DNA from: Ensifer canadensis
Lineage (GTDB): Bacteria > Pseudomonadota > Alphaproteobacteria > Rhizobiales > Rhizobiaceae
Assembly: GCF_017488845.2 (NCBI RefSeq)
Contig: NZ_CP083371.1
Coordinates: 1,817,501 to 1,881,500 of the forward strand
Length of the DNA: 64,000 nucleotides
Direction of reading: 5' to 3'
The notes under the pieces were generated by a model, which was given only the letters and a program-made list of their open reading frames with translations, had not been told where the DNA came from and searched no databases. Positions 16,592-25,690 of this stretch are shown here, piece after piece. Position 1 is the stretch's first letter. Each line of letters begins with the position of its first letter. The position numbers and the translations under genes are program-made.

Positions 16592-18229
16592 TCAGGCGTT
16601 CTGTCGCTCGAAGACCACCTCGCCGCCCCGGATTGCCAGGGTGCAGCGCGTGTCGTTGAGGATGTCTTCGGGGCTCGCCGTCAGCATGTTCCTGGAGAAC
16701 ACCGCGATATCGGCAAGCTGTCCCGGGATCAGTCGTCCCTTGACGGTTTCGAGCTTCTGCGAGAACGCGCCGTATTCGGTATAGACCTGCAAAGCCTCCT
16801 CGATGGAGACCCGCTCGCGAGCGTCCATCACCGTGCCCTTGGCGGTCTTGCGCGTCAGCATGCTGTAGATATTGGGGAACGGGTTGGGATGACAGACCGG
16901 CGCATCGCTGCCGGTCGCAGGCTTCAGCCCCAGGTCCTTCCAGGTCTTCAAGGGATAGCTCGACAGCGCCCGCTCTTCGCCGAGCACCGAGACATAGGCG
17001 TCGCCGAAATCGTAGATGAACACCTGTTGCGGACACGGATATATCCCGGCCTTCACCATGCGCTGGTGCTGTGCCTCGCTGGAAAAACCGCAATGCTCAA
17101 TCCGGTGACGGCGGTCCGCGTCCGGGATCGCCTCAAGCGCCTTCTCGTAGGCGGTAATCAGCTGACCGATCGCAGCGTCGCCGATCGCATGGCAGGCCAG
17201 TTGATAACCCTTGGCGTGCGCGTCGAGCACCAGCGCCTCGAGCTCCGCATCCGGTAGAATTTGAACGCCGGTATTGTTGTCATCGCCGAGATAGGGGCTG
17301 CTCATCCAGGCGGTGCGGCCACCGGCCGAGCCATCAAGGAAGATTTTGACGGCGCCGACTTTCAGCATGTCGTCGCCGACACCGGAAACGAGACCAGCCT
17401 CATAGCTCTGCGGCACGATCGAAACGTTGGGATCGCCGAGAAGAACGAGCCAGGTGCGCACCGGCAGCCTGTTGTTGAGCTTCGCCAGATTATAGGCCCT
17501 GATCTCGTCGAAGCCTGCGACCTGACCGACGGCCGCGTCCATGATGCTGGTAATGCCGTGGGATAGTAGCAGATTTCCGGCGCTTTCGATCGCATCGATC
17601 ATGTCGTCGGTCGAGGCTTTCGGGATCGCGGCGCGAACCAGCCCTTGCGCGTTTTCGGCGACCAAGCCCGTAAGAGCACCAGACACCTGTTCGATCAGGC
17701 CGCCTTCCGGCACGGCCGAGTTCTCGTCGACGCCGGCCAAGCGGAATGCTTCCGAATTGAAGATCGACACATGCCCGCAGGCGCGCACCACCATGACGGG
17801 ATGGTGCGGCGCAACCGCATCGAGTTCCGCGCGAAGCGGATGGCGACCGGTGTCGAGCTTGGTCTGGTCATAACCCCGCGCCCGGATCCAGGTACCGGCC
17901 GGCGTGCTTTCGGCCTGGTGCCGGATGGCATCGAGCAGGCTTTCGAGCGTGGGGGCAGCCTGCGGCGTTGCATCGACCCAGTTCAACGTCAGGCCGACGG
18001 AAATGAGATGCAGATGCGCATCGTTGAGGCCGGGGGTCGCAAATTGTCCCTGGAGGTCGAGGAGCTCGGTCCGGTCGCCGCGATAGGTTTCCATTTCCTG
18101 CCTGGTGCCCGTCGCCAGGACCTTGCCCTGCCAGATTGCCAGGGCATCGACGACGCCCTCGGCCATACCGCACCAGATCACACCATTGTGCACGATCATG
18201 TCGGCGTGAAAACTCTGTCCCGCTGGCAT
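16592..18229 (-). CDS. YtcJ-like metal-dependent amidohydrolase
   Basis: A 545-residue amidohydrolase-superfamily enzyme of the COG1574 (YtcJ/exoenzyme-like) group. It opens with a beta-sandwich half (MIVHNGVIWCG...LLDLQGQFATPG), followed by the metal ligand motif DAHLHL, a mid-barrel RACGHVS, the later histidines in LACHAIGDAA and HRIEHCG, and the catalytic aspartate in GSDAPVCHPNP. It has no signal peptide and should act in the cytosol. Position at the head of the peptide-type ABC operon suggests that it hydrolyses the imported amide or carbamate-like compound; the substrate is inferred only by context. Confidence 0.88.
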   Translation of the reverse strand: MPAGQSFHADMIVHNGVIWCGMAEGVVDALAIWQGKVLATGTRQEMETYRGDRTELLDLQGQFATPGLNDAHLHLISVGLTLNWVDATPQAAPTLESLLDAIRHQAESTPAGTWIRARGYDQTKLDTGRHPLRAELDAVAPHHPVMVVRACGHVSIFNSEAFRLAGVDENSAVPEGGLIEQVSGALTGLVAENAQGLVRAAIPKASTDDMIDAIESAGNLLLSHGITSIMDAAVGQVAGFDEIRAYNLAKLNNRLPVRTWLVLLGDPNVSIVPQSYEAGLVSGVGDDMLKVGAVKIFLDGSAGGRTAWMSSPYLGDDNNTGVQILPDAELEALVLDAHAKGYQLACHAIGDAAIGQLITAYEKALEAIPDADRRHRIEHCGFSSEAQHQRMVKAGIYPCPQQVFIYDFGDAYVSVLGEERALSSYPLKTWKDLGLKPATGSDAPVCHPNPFPNIYSMLTRKTAKGTVMDARERVSIEEALQVYTEYGAFSQKLETVKGRLIPGQLADIAVFSRNMLTASPEDILNDTRCTLAIRGGEVVFERQNA

Positions 18230-18649
18230 CTAAGGCTCCTCCCCTCCGCCGTCACTGCAACGTAGAGTCAGGTTTGATGACAAACCGGCTCTCGGCACGA
18301 CCCATGTCTCCCGCCCGCATCGGTTGCGTGCCGAAGCTGGATCGTTATCCATTCCGGTGCGGCGTTCCGATGGGCCACAAGTCGTGCAGTCGGGGATGCT
18401 AGAGAAAAGGAAAGCGGCCCGCCAATGCATAGAATTTCAGGCGCTATGAAATAATTGCATAACAGCCCTGGGTAGATCCGTTGAACGTCCTCAAGCCTGA
18501 AGGACCTTCGCCCCTCGGCCGCACCGGCGAAACACTTCGCTGTGGAGACCTTGAGAACGGTTCGTTGCGCGCGAACGTCGATGCTGAGACGGGAAAGTGT
18601 CCAGCGTGTCGTTTTGCATGCCAAGGCGGCATCACGCCTTTGCCGAACG
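18230..18649. other. Intergenic region upstream of the amidohydrolase operon
   Basis: About 420 bp in which I see no convincing gene; minus-strand open frames here lack ribosome sites and family features. Near the operon start lies a small palindrome, GGTTTG (18271-18276) with CAAACC (18281-18286), about 42 bp upstream of the amidohydrolase ATG, a possible operator. A weak stem AAGGCG/CGCCTT is at about 18623-18640. The promoter of the transport operon should be here. Confidence 0.4.
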
Positions 18650-18685
18650 ACAGCGGCGCGCGTCAAAGATGACGCGCGCCGCTGT
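18650..18685 (-). terminator. Strong hairpin downstream of the methyltransferase gene
   Basis: A perfect 16-bp GC-rich stem: ACAGCGGCGCGCGTCA (18650-18665) with its complement at 18670-18685, loop AAGA. It starts 18 bp past the methyltransferase stop. The downstream T-run on the minus strand is weak (TCGTT), yet its position and stability fit a terminator. Confidence 0.75.
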
Positions 18686-18703
18686 AATGTGCTTCAGTCG
18701 TGG

Positions 18704-19747
18704 TTACGAGCGCTTTTGCAGCGTCGCATAGACTACGTTGCGGTTCTCCCCGAACGTCACGTGCGACTCGAAGTTGGTGCCGTCGACGCTTTCGTTGACG
18801 ATGCGCCACATGTCCGATTGCGAGCGCAACAGCAGCGCCCAGTTCATGAACGTCTCCATATAGCCGTCGACGCCGATGTCGGTCGCGAAATTGGCGAAGA
18901 GGAAGACGCCGTTGGGTTTCAGCATCTGCAGGCATCGGCGGGTGAGCTTCACTGCCACGTTGTGAGGCAGGTAGTCGTAAAGCCCCGCCGCATAGACGAA
19001 GTCGAACTTGCCGAGCTTGTGAGCCCGGGTGAGAATGCCACGGACGGAACCGTCGATCGCTTCAACGCTGGTTCCTCGAAAATCCCTGGTGATCGATCCG
19101 ACACTGAGCGGGTCCTGGTCGAGCGCGACCCAGCGCTTTATCCGCCCTTCCTGCAGCGCAACCGACCGGTTTGCCTCGCGCAGATGCCCGGCGGCAATCG
19201 TCAGGATCTCTGCCTCCCCGTCGCGTGTCGCCGCGATCTCATCGACATGTTGGGTCAGCAGGTCCCGCCGTTCGCGCACAGCAACCGACGACGAAGCGTC
19301 CTTGGTATAGTCGTAAAGCGCCTTGCCCACCGGCGACGCCTTGGCGATCTCGCCGGCAACGCTTGGATGGCCGTAGATGAAGTCGAGCAGTTGGGCGTCG
19401 CCGGAATAACCCCGCGGCTTTTCGCTGGACCAGCGGGTAAAAGGGTCCTGCAGGAAAAACTCCGACACCGGATGCTTTTGTGCGATCGGAATCAGTTCCT
19501 GCCATACGCTCGGATGAAACTTCGCGCGCGTCTCGTGAAGTGCGGCCGCCAAGCGATGTATTATCTTCCGGGGGTCCAGTTCCTGGGCAAATTGCTGCTG
19601 TGCAATTTGGAGAATCAGGGCGAGTTCGGCTTTTCCTGTTGCAAACTGCTCATCATAAAACTCACTTCTTGACGAAGTGAACTCGGTTGCGATTGATTGG
19701 GGAGTAATAAGACTTTCGCCATCGAATACGATTTGAAGCTGGCTCAC
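18704..19747 (-). CDS. Class I SAM-dependent methyltransferase, PhcB-like
   Basis: A protein of about 347 residues. The N-terminal half is helical and carries FFLQDPFTRWSSEKPRGYSG, typical of the family often labelled as making 3-hydroxypalmitic acid methyl ester signals (PhcB-like). The C-terminal half is a Rossmann methyltransferase: ILTIAAGHLREA in place of motif I, ALDQDP for the acidic ribose-binding turn, and FDFVYAAGLYDYLP. No ATG fits; GTG at 19747 (VSQLQIVFDGES) is chosen because sequence upstream is AT-rich and non-coding in character. It diverges from the GGDEF-EAL gene. A quorum-signal role is inference; the methyl acceptor is unknown. Confidence 0.75.
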   Translation of the reverse strand: MSQLQIVFDGESLITPQSIATEFTSSRSEFYDEQFATGKAELALILQIAQQQFAQELDPRKIIHRLAAALHETRAKFHPSVWQELIPIAQKHPVSEFFLQDPFTRWSSEKPRGYSGDAQLLDFIYGHPSVAGEIAKASPVGKALYDYTKDASSSVAVRERRDLLTQHVDEIAATRDGEAEILTIAAGHLREANRSVALQEGRIKRWVALDQDPLSVGSITRDFRGTSVEAIDGSVRGILTRAHKLGKFDFVYAAGLYDYLPHNVAVKLTRRCLQMLKPNGVFLFANFATDIGVDGYMETFMNWALLLRSQSDMWRIVNESVDGTNFESHVTFGENRNVVYATLQKRS

Positions 19748-20061
19748 GCAAAACCCATCCGTTAATGCTTTGTTAACAATGTGGGCAAGAATGCGCGAAC
19801 TGCGTCTCGAATTGCAAGTTTTTGTAGAGTATATGGTAAATACTGGCGGACAGTACCCATTTGGATACACCCCTGCACCGGCCGTCAGTCTCGGCTAATT
19901 TATCAAAATTTAATGGGCGTCTTCTACTATGTCGTTGAGGCCGCTTGTGCTTGTTGTGGTATCCAGTGAATGGCAAGCGTGGAGCGTCTGAAGCAACGTC
20001 CAGAGATGGAAAGACGAGACCAGATTTCCGTTGAGCGCGACGCAATTCCCCGGACCGGTGC
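19748..20061. other. AT-rich divergent promoter region
   Basis: About 314 bp between the divergent methyltransferase and GGDEF-EAL genes. It is clearly more AT-rich than its surroundings (for example 19760-19870 and 19900-19920) and holds no convincing gene. Promoters for both flanking genes are expected here; I could not pick an operator. Confidence 0.4.
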
Positions 20062-22059
20062 ATGAAGCAAACCTTGGCCGACGTCGTTGAGATAGATCTG
20101 CACAAGCAGCCACTCAGGCCGCTGCCGGCGGAGCTGCGCTTGCTCTATCGCCAGGAAGGTGAAACGACCCGCAGGGAAGCGACGAGAAAAGGGCTCTGGA
20201 TCGCCGTCGCGGTCTATCTGCTGTTTTCGATTACCGACCTGCTGCTGATCTCGGATGTCGCCCGCTACACGATTGCCTCGCGCTTTGTCGTCGGCGCAGT
20301 TGCGCTTGCCGTTCTGGAAATCCAGGTCCACTTCAACGTCAAGACGGACTGGCTGGACAGGACCTGTTCGGGCGCGCTTGTTTTCGGTTATCTCGGCTGG
20401 CTCATTCCGGCAATGATGACCGCATACACGCAGGACATGTCCTACTACATGATCTTCGGTGCGATCTTCATGATGGGCGCCAACCTGTTCTTCATCTTCC
20501 AGTTCCGCCTTTCGGTGATCTCATCGAGCATCATCCTTGGCGCATTTTTCCTCGATCTCCTCTATTTCTCGCCGCAGAACCCGTCCTACCAGCTGGCGTT
20601 CGGCACGTTCTACGTCTCCTGTTTCGTGTTCACCTCCTACGTAAACTGGAAGCTCAACCGCGAACGCTACAAGGTCTTCCTCAATGCGTTCGAGGCGAGG
20701 GTCCAGCAGCGGGAGGCGACCGAGCGCGGCAAGGCGCTGCTCAGGCTCTCCAACACCGATTCCCTAACCGGTCTCGACAATCGTCGGGCGGTAGACCAGA
20801 AGCTGCGGGAATACTGGAGCGACTGGCAGAAGTTCGGCGACCGTTTCGCCGCGATCCTGATCGACGTCGACTTCTTCAAGAAATACAACGACTGCTATGG
20901 CCACCAGGAAGGTGACCGCTGCCTCATTCTCGTGGCCAACACGTTGAGGGAATCGATCGAGCAGTTCGACGCGTCCATCGGCCGATACGGCGGCGAGGAG
21001 TTCATCATTCTTGCGCGCATGGACACGCGCGAAGAGGCCGCCGATCTGGCCGACGCCATCTGCCGCACAGTGCAAGACCTTGCGCTGGTGCACGGGCAAC
21101 GACGGGATGGCACGTCCATCGTCACGGTCAGCGTCGGTGCCGCGTTCACCAGGCATCAGACGGGCTCGAAGCTCGAACGGATCATCCACGAGGCGGACCG
21201 GGCGCTTTACGCAGCAAAGGCAAGCGGACGCAACTGCGCCAAGCTGTTTGATCCGAACGACCCGCAAACCAGCGACGAGAGCGAGAACATCGCGGCGCTG
21301 TTGAAGATAGCGACCGACCAGGATCTCGTCTCCCTCGTCTATCAGCCGATCAAGAATGTTGCGACAGGCCGCGTCGAGGCCGTCGAAGCGCTGATGCGGC
21401 TGAGAATGCTCGATGGGACCGCAGTTCCGCCCAGCCTTTTCATTCCCGTTGCCGAGCGTACCGGCGCCATCATCGACCTCGGACGCTGGGCGATCCGCAC
21501 GGTCTGCCGCGAGCTTCTCGCCAACGATCATGTGCCTGTCGTCAGCGTCAATGTCTCGCCGATCCAGCTGAAGACGCCGGGCTTCGCCACATCGGTTGCC
21601 GCCATCCTTGGTGAAACGGGAGTGGCCGGCGGCCGGCTCGCTTTCGAAATTACCGAGGGCCTCGAGATGGAGATGCACTCGGACGTGCTGCGCTGCATCA
21701 GCGACCTCGAAACGCTGGGCATCCGGATCTGGCTCGATGATTTCGGCACCGGCTTTGCCGGCCTTTCCTGGCTCCGGCTGATCGATTTCGATACGGTCAA
21801 GATCGACCGCTCGTTCCTTCATGACTGCGGCACGCCAAGGGGCAAGGCGATGCTGAAGGATATCATCGGCCTGGTCCGGAACCGTGGCCACAAGATCCTG
21901 GTGGAAGGTGTCGAAACCGAGGAGCAAATGGCGCTGGTGCGAGAGTTCCGCATCGACCATGTTCAGGGTTTCCATGTCGGCCGCCCGGCTTCCGCCGCGA
22001 GCTATCGCACGGCGGCGGATACCGGATCGCGCCCGGCGAGCCTCGTCAGACCGGGATAA
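20062..22059 (+). CDS. Membrane GGDEF-EAL cyclic-di-GMP enzyme
   Basis: A 665-residue protein. An N-terminal membrane part (about residues 45-200) has five or six hydrophobic segments like a MASE sensor. The diguanylate cyclase domain has an intact GGEEF at 310-314 (RYGGEEFIIL) but no RxxD inhibitory site before it. The phosphodiesterase domain has EAL at 442-444 followed by the further active-site motifs FEITEG, LDDFGTGFAG, VKIDRSF, VEGVETEEQ and QGFHVG, so both activities look possible. The direction in the cell, synthesis or breakdown, cannot be read from sequence. The ribosome site is weak. A palindromic repeat begins at the stop codon. Confidence 0.93.
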   Translation: MKQTLADVVEIDLHKQPLRPLPAELRLLYRQEGETTRREATRKGLWIAVAVYLLFSITDLLLISDVARYTIASRFVVGAVALAVLEIQVHFNVKTDWLDRTCSGALVFGYLGWLIPAMMTAYTQDMSYYMIFGAIFMMGANLFFIFQFRLSVISSSIILGAFFLDLLYFSPQNPSYQLAFGTFYVSCFVFTSYVNWKLNRERYKVFLNAFEARVQQREATERGKALLRLSNTDSLTGLDNRRAVDQKLREYWSDWQKFGDRFAAILIDVDFFKKYNDCYGHQEGDRCLILVANTLRESIEQFDASIGRYGGEEFIILARMDTREEAADLADAICRTVQDLALVHGQRRDGTSIVTVSVGAAFTRHQTGSKLERIIHEADRALYAAKASGRNCAKLFDPNDPQTSDESENIAALLKIATDQDLVSLVYQPIKNVATGRVEAVEALMRLRMLDGTAVPPSLFIPVAERTGAIIDLGRWAIRTVCRELLANDHVPVVSVNVSPIQLKTPGFATSVAAILGETGVAGGRLAFEITEGLEMEMHSDVLRCISDLETLGIRIWLDDFGTGFAGLSWLRLIDFDTVKIDRSFLHDCGTPRGKAMLKDIIGLVRNRGHKILVEGVETEEQMALVREFRIDHVQGFHVGRPASAASYRTAADTGSRPASLVRPG

Positions 22060-22159
22060 AGCATGTCGCCCGAAAGTGCGCAGCGGTTTCGGGACAACGA
22101 CACGCAAAAGAACAAGAACGTAAAGTGCAGAAAGCGAACCCTAAGGATCGCGACGCGCT
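22058..22159. repeat. Interspersed palindromic repeat, copy A
   Basis: About 102 bp starting in the stop codon of the GGDEF-EAL gene. It shares blocks with the region at 58193-58284: AGCA near the left end, GTGCGCAGCGGTTTCGGG against GTGTGCAGCGGTTTTGCG, and GATCGCGACGCGCT at the right end, with a shorter middle in the second copy. The left part can fold (GTCGCCCGAAA/TTTCGGGAC). It looks like a small non-coding interspersed element of rhizobia. Confidence 0.6.
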
Positions 22160-22209
22160 CGGCTGACCAAAAACCGTTTGCCTCCTCGTCGAAGCCGCAG
22201 GCACCACGC

Positions 22210-22770
22210 TCAAAACAGCGATTGCTGAGCAGGCTCCGGCGGACCGAGGCGCACGCCTTCGAGCTCCAGCATGCGGATCTTCGATGTCGAGCCGCCCGGA
22301 GCCGAGAAACCGCCAACCTTGCCGCCGGCGGCCAGCACCCGGTGGCAGGGAATGATCAGTGCCACCGGGTTCTTTGCCATCGCCTGGCCGACATCGCGCG
22401 CGGCTTCAGGGCCGACGCCGAGTTCCTTTGCCAGGGCACCATAGGTGGTGGTCTGTCCCCAGCCGAGCCTGCGCGCGGCAGCATAAATCTGCTTGAAGAA
22501 TGGGTCCTGCCCTTCGAGGTCGAGCTGGATATCGGAGAAATCGACCTGTTCACCGTTGAAATAGCGTCGAACCGCGGCAACCGCTTCGGCAACTTCCGGC
22601 GTCGGCGTGCCCGGTTCGCCGGCAGCAAGCCGGCGCAGAAGCAAGCGCTCGGTATCCTCAGCCTTCTTGGTCGGCAGTTGGAAACGGGTGATGCCGACGC
22701 CGTTCCAGGCGATGCCGCAGAAGCCGGCAGCGGTTTCGAAGATAAGATAGTTGTGAACTGTCTGCGCCAT
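22210..22770 (-). CDS. ogt: Second methylated-DNA-protein-cysteine methyltransferase
   Basis: A 186-residue O6-alkylguanine-DNA alkyltransferase. The acceptor is C142 in ALIIPCHRVLAAGG, preceded by the DNA-binding helix PEAARDVGQAMAKNP. The N-terminal part (LIFETAAGFCGIAW) is of a different type from the first ogt and from the Ada C-terminal domain, so it is an independent lineage and not a recent copy. It stands alone, between the repeat at 22058-22159 and the phosphatase operon, and is outside the ada block. Confidence 0.92.
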   Translation of the reverse strand: MAQTVHNYLIFETAAGFCGIAWNGVGITRFQLPTKKAEDTERLLLRRLAAGEPGTPTPEVAEAVAAVRRYFNGEQVDFSDIQLDLEGQDPFFKQIYAAARRLGWGQTTTYGALAKELGVGPEAARDVGQAMAKNPVALIIPCHRVLAAGGKVGGFSAPGGSTSKIRMLELEGVRLGPPEPAQQSLF

Positions 22771-22908
22771 CTGACCGTCCTCGCATTTTCATACTCGATG
22801 AAAATCGTGCGGAAGGCGTTCGAATTCAACCCGTTTCCTGCGCGCAGCCGTGGTCGCCAACAGATTGCGCGCCATGCCGGCGCCGGATAATCCCCAAGGG
22901 CAGCAGCG

Positions 22909-23532
22909 CTATTTGGCTTCTATCATCTTCGCCCAGCTTGCAGCGCGCTCAGCGGACTCGATCAGCACCGCTTTCGGCGCTTTATACCATTCGTTCTCCG
23001 GCAGACCGCGCCGGTTGCGCACGAAGGCGATCGCCGCATCCAGCGTCGGAAACTCGGTCGGCAAGGTCAGGTGCAAAAACAGCGACACGACAATGACCGA
23101 ACGCGAGCGTCCGCCGCGGCAGTTGATGAGAATGTTGCCCATCTCCCGGCGCGGATAGGACGGCTTTTCCGGCAGCACCTGCTCCAGTGCCGCACGCAGG
23201 ATATAGTGAGCGGCCAGCATCTGCGTGTCGGGATTACCGCCACCATCGATCAATCCGATCTTGTAATAACGGATCTCGCCCGGGCCATAGACGCTGCCCT
23301 CGTGATCGGACACCAGCTGCGCCTGCCGGACGAAATTGAAATCGAGATTGACGGCGCAGTTGACGACGGTGGTGATGCCGTTCTGTCGGAGCAGATTGAG
23401 ATCGCTCGTGCCCTCCTTGCCGGCGATGTAGATATCGACGCCATAAAGCGGGTGCTGTTGGTAGACGAGGCTGAGCTTGGCAAGTTCGGCAGACGGTTGC
23501 GCCTTCGTCTCGGGTTCCTGGCTGATGTTCAA
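22909..23532 (-). CDS. Dual-specificity-type (CX5R) phosphatase, copy 1
   Basis: A 207-residue phosphatase of the cysteine-based DSP fold. The active-site loop CRGGRSR (INCRGGRSRSV) satisfies CX5R, but the usual preceding histidine is asparagine. Upstream segments HPLYGVDIYIAGKEG, ITTVVNCAVNLDFNFV and IRYYKIGLIDGGGNPD are shared with the second copy at 36391-37002. The TTG start at 23532 is chosen for its GGAG eight bases upstream and because it clears the IMPase gene by 20 bp. No signal peptide, so it acts in the cytosol. The substrate may be a small phosphate ester instead of a protein, given the IMPase and transporter in the same operon; this is inference. Confidence 0.82.
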   Translation of the reverse strand: MNISQEPETKAQPSAELAKLSLVYQQHPLYGVDIYIAGKEGTSDLNLLRQNGITTVVNCAVNLDFNFVRQAQLVSDHEGSVYGPGEIRYYKIGLIDGGGNPDTQMLAAHYILRAALEQVLPEKPSYPRREMGNILINCRGGRSRSVIVVSLFLHLTLPTEFPTLDAAIAFVRNRRGLPENEWYKAPKAVLIESAERAASWAKMIEAK

Positions 23533-23552
23533 CTGCTGTCTCCGCTGTCTTG

Positions 23553-24458
23553 TCAGTTTGCCGCCGCGGCAATGCGTTTTTCCGAGATCGCCCGCGCAAC
23601 GCGCCGCAATGTCGGATAGTTGGCGCCGGCGCCCGTCGCAATGTAGCCCGGGCACATGAAGTCGGGCGCATCCGCCGGCACCTTGCCCAAGGTCAGCGGC
23701 TCATATCGGCCGCCGGCGTTCTTCAGGATCAATGTCGCCGCCGCCACGTCCCAGGAGTTGACGCCAAAGCCGGTCGCAGCATCCGCCCAGCCCGCAGCCA
23801 CATGGGCGATGCTGAGAGCGGCACTTCCCGGCCGCCGAAGGGTCGAAAACGTCTCGACGAATTCCCCGAGATTGGCGAGTGCCATTTCCCGGCCGTCGAG
23901 GCGAAAGTCACGGGAGACGGGATAGCCGGTGATCAGCGTTGCCCGGTTCTCTTCCTCGACCGCTTGCGAGGAGATACTTGCTCCATTGAGATAGGCTTGT
24001 TCGAGATCGGCAGAAAACATCAGGTCAGCGACCGGGTCATAAACGACGCCGGCCACGACGCCACCCCTTTCGACGGCGGCGATAGACACGCACCAGAAGG
24101 CCAGTCCGCGCGCGAAATTCGAGGTCCCGTCGATCGGATCGACATACCACTGGATGTCGCCATCGCCCACCTGTCCGCCCTCTTCGCCGAGCATGGACGA
24201 ATTGGGCTCGTGCGCAAAAATGAAATCGCGAATGGTGACTTCGGCGCGCTTGTCATGGATGGTCACGACATCATGCAGGTCGCGCTTGTAGTCGACGACC
24301 ATGTCCGACCGGAACGCGCTCAGCAGCGGTTCGCGCACGGCATTGGCCGCTCCACGGGCAATCTCGACGAGGCGCTTCGACCGCTCCAGTCGTTGTTCGG
24401 GGTCAGCCGCCGGTGAGGTCGCTGCGGGAAGGCGCTTTTCCATGTCGTGCGTATCCAT
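23553..24458 (-). CDS. Inositol monophosphatase-family phosphatase, copy 1
   Basis: A 301-residue Mg-dependent phosphatase of the IMPase/CysQ/FBPase fold. Metal ligands are in GEEGG (E92, E93), the signature DPIDGTSNF at 107-115 and a C-terminal NSWDVAAATLIL. The family removes phosphate from inositol monophosphates, sugar phosphates, histidinol phosphate or PAP. The start at 24458 overlaps the binding-protein stop (24509) in no way and leaves a 50-bp gap; an ATG at 24443 is an alternative. It sits directly upstream of DSP copy 1, and the second IMPase lies likewise directly upstream of DSP copy 2. Confidence 0.88.
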   Translation of the reverse strand: MDTHDMEKRLPAATSPAADPEQRLERSKRLVEIARGAANAVREPLLSAFRSDMVVDYKRDLHDVVTIHDKRAEVTIRDFIFAHEPNSSMLGEEGGQVGDGDIQWYVDPIDGTSNFARGLAFWCVSIAAVERGGVVAGVVYDPVADLMFSADLEQAYLNGASISSQAVEEENRATLITGYPVSRDFRLDGREMALANLGEFVETFSTLRRPGSAALSIAHVAAGWADAATGFGVNSWDVAAATLILKNAGGRYEPLTLGKVPADAPDFMCPGYIATGAGANYPTLRRVARAISEKRIAAAAN

Positions 24459-24508
24459 TCTTATCGAGAAAGTGCCGGCGCGCCACCCGGTGGCGCACCG
24501 GCTTTTGT

Positions 24509-25639
24509 TCACTTGGTGTAGTTCACACGCCAGAAATCCTGCCACTCCTCGCGTCGGTCAAAGTCCTCAAGACCGGTCGAGGAATTGTAGCCGAACAGGC
24601 GGTCGGCGACCGTCATCAGGCCGGACGGCTCGTCGGCCGGCATCTTGATGTCGATGTTGGTCGGCAGCTTGCCGTCCTTCATCTGCGGCGCGATGCCTTC
24701 TTCCGTCAGGATGTAGTGGATGAACAGCTTTGCCGCGTTCGGGCTCTGCGTCTTCGTCGCAATCAGGCCAAGCTTGACGTAGCTCCAGCCGACCCAGGGA
24801 TTGAGATCCTTGCAGATGCCGAGCTTGTACCCCTTGCCCTCGTTGTCGCGGAATTTTGCCGACGAGAGCAGGCCGAAGAAGGGCTCCTTCTGGCCGGCAG
24901 CACCAACGGCTTCGGCCACTGGATCATCGCCATCGGTGACGAGCGGCGCGTTCTGCGCCAGTGCCTTGATCCAGGCGGCCGACGCGCTCTTCTCCTCGGT
25001 CGCAAGGTCCTTGCCGAAATGGCTCTTGTAGGCACCGGCAACCTTGTCGTCGGCGTGTTTCTCCATCTGGTTGAACCAGTCGGTATAGGTGCCCTTGGTC
25101 AGCGGATCGACGAGAGCAACCTTGCCTTTCCACTTCGGTTCCGTCAGCTCCCAGATATTGGCGACCGGGCATTTGTCGTAGGCTTCGGTGTTATAGGCCC
25201 AGACGTTGGCGTTGGTCGAAATCGCCAGCGGATTCTGGAACTCCGCCGGGATTTTCGCGATCATGTCGGCCGGCAGGTAGCTTTCGACGAACTCCTGCGG
25301 CAACAACTGCGCGAGTGCTGCCGGCGCGTCAGTGATCAAGGCGACATCGCCCTGAACGTTGCCCGCCTGGCTCTCGCGGATGATCATTTCCAACTGGCTG
25401 TTCGCCGACACTTTGACGCCCGTCGCCTTGATACCGTATTTGGCCGTAAAGCCTTCGGCCATCTCGACGATCTTGCCGGTGCTGTCATAGACGTTGATCG
25501 GCTTTTCCGTCTTGGCCGCGGCAATCAGCGCGTCGAGATCGAGGCCGTCGGCGGCATGGGCTTGCGCCGAAAGCAGGCCGGCCGCAACTGCGACCGCTGC
25601 CATCGTCATATCACGCACTCTCTTTTTTTCCGTTTTCAT
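24509..25639 (-). CDS. AfuA/FbpA-type periplasmic binding protein, paralogue 1
   Basis: A 376-residue binding protein with a signal peptide (MKTEKKRVRDMTMAAVAVAA, cleaved near AHA-AD). It opens INVYDSTGKIVEMAEGFTAKYG and carries YDKCPVANIWEL, PKWKGKVALVDPL and the C-terminal PNAAKLFIHYILTEEG, the layout of the AfuA/FbpA/PhnS-like group. Conserved tyrosines for iron binding as in FbpA are not evident. AfuA of Actinobacillus is known to bind hexose phosphates, which fits the phosphatases here better than iron. GGGAGGGG precedes the ATG at 25639. It is the last of three tandem paralogues. Confidence 0.88.
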   Translation of the reverse strand: MKTEKKRVRDMTMAAVAVAAGLLSAQAHAADGLDLDALIAAAKTEKPINVYDSTGKIVEMAEGFTAKYGIKATGVKVSANSQLEMIIRESQAGNVQGDVALITDAPAALAQLLPQEFVESYLPADMIAKIPAEFQNPLAISTNANVWAYNTEAYDKCPVANIWELTEPKWKGKVALVDPLTKGTYTDWFNQMEKHADDKVAGAYKSHFGKDLATEEKSASAAWIKALAQNAPLVTDGDDPVAEAVGAAGQKEPFFGLLSSAKFRDNEGKGYKLGICKDLNPWVGWSYVKLGLIATKTQSPNAAKLFIHYILTEEGIAPQMKDGKLPTNIDIKMPADEPSGLMTVADRLFGYNSSTGLEDFDRREEWQDFWRVNYTK

Positions 25640-25690
25640 CGCTTCCCCTCCCAAGGAAACAGCACTCGGTGATCGGCACCGCCCGTCGCG

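Noticed and set aside
18268..18666. 132-codon minus-strand open frame upstream of the amidohydrolase operon
   Set aside because: No ribosome site, no family features, and it runs into the strong terminator hairpin at 18650-18685.
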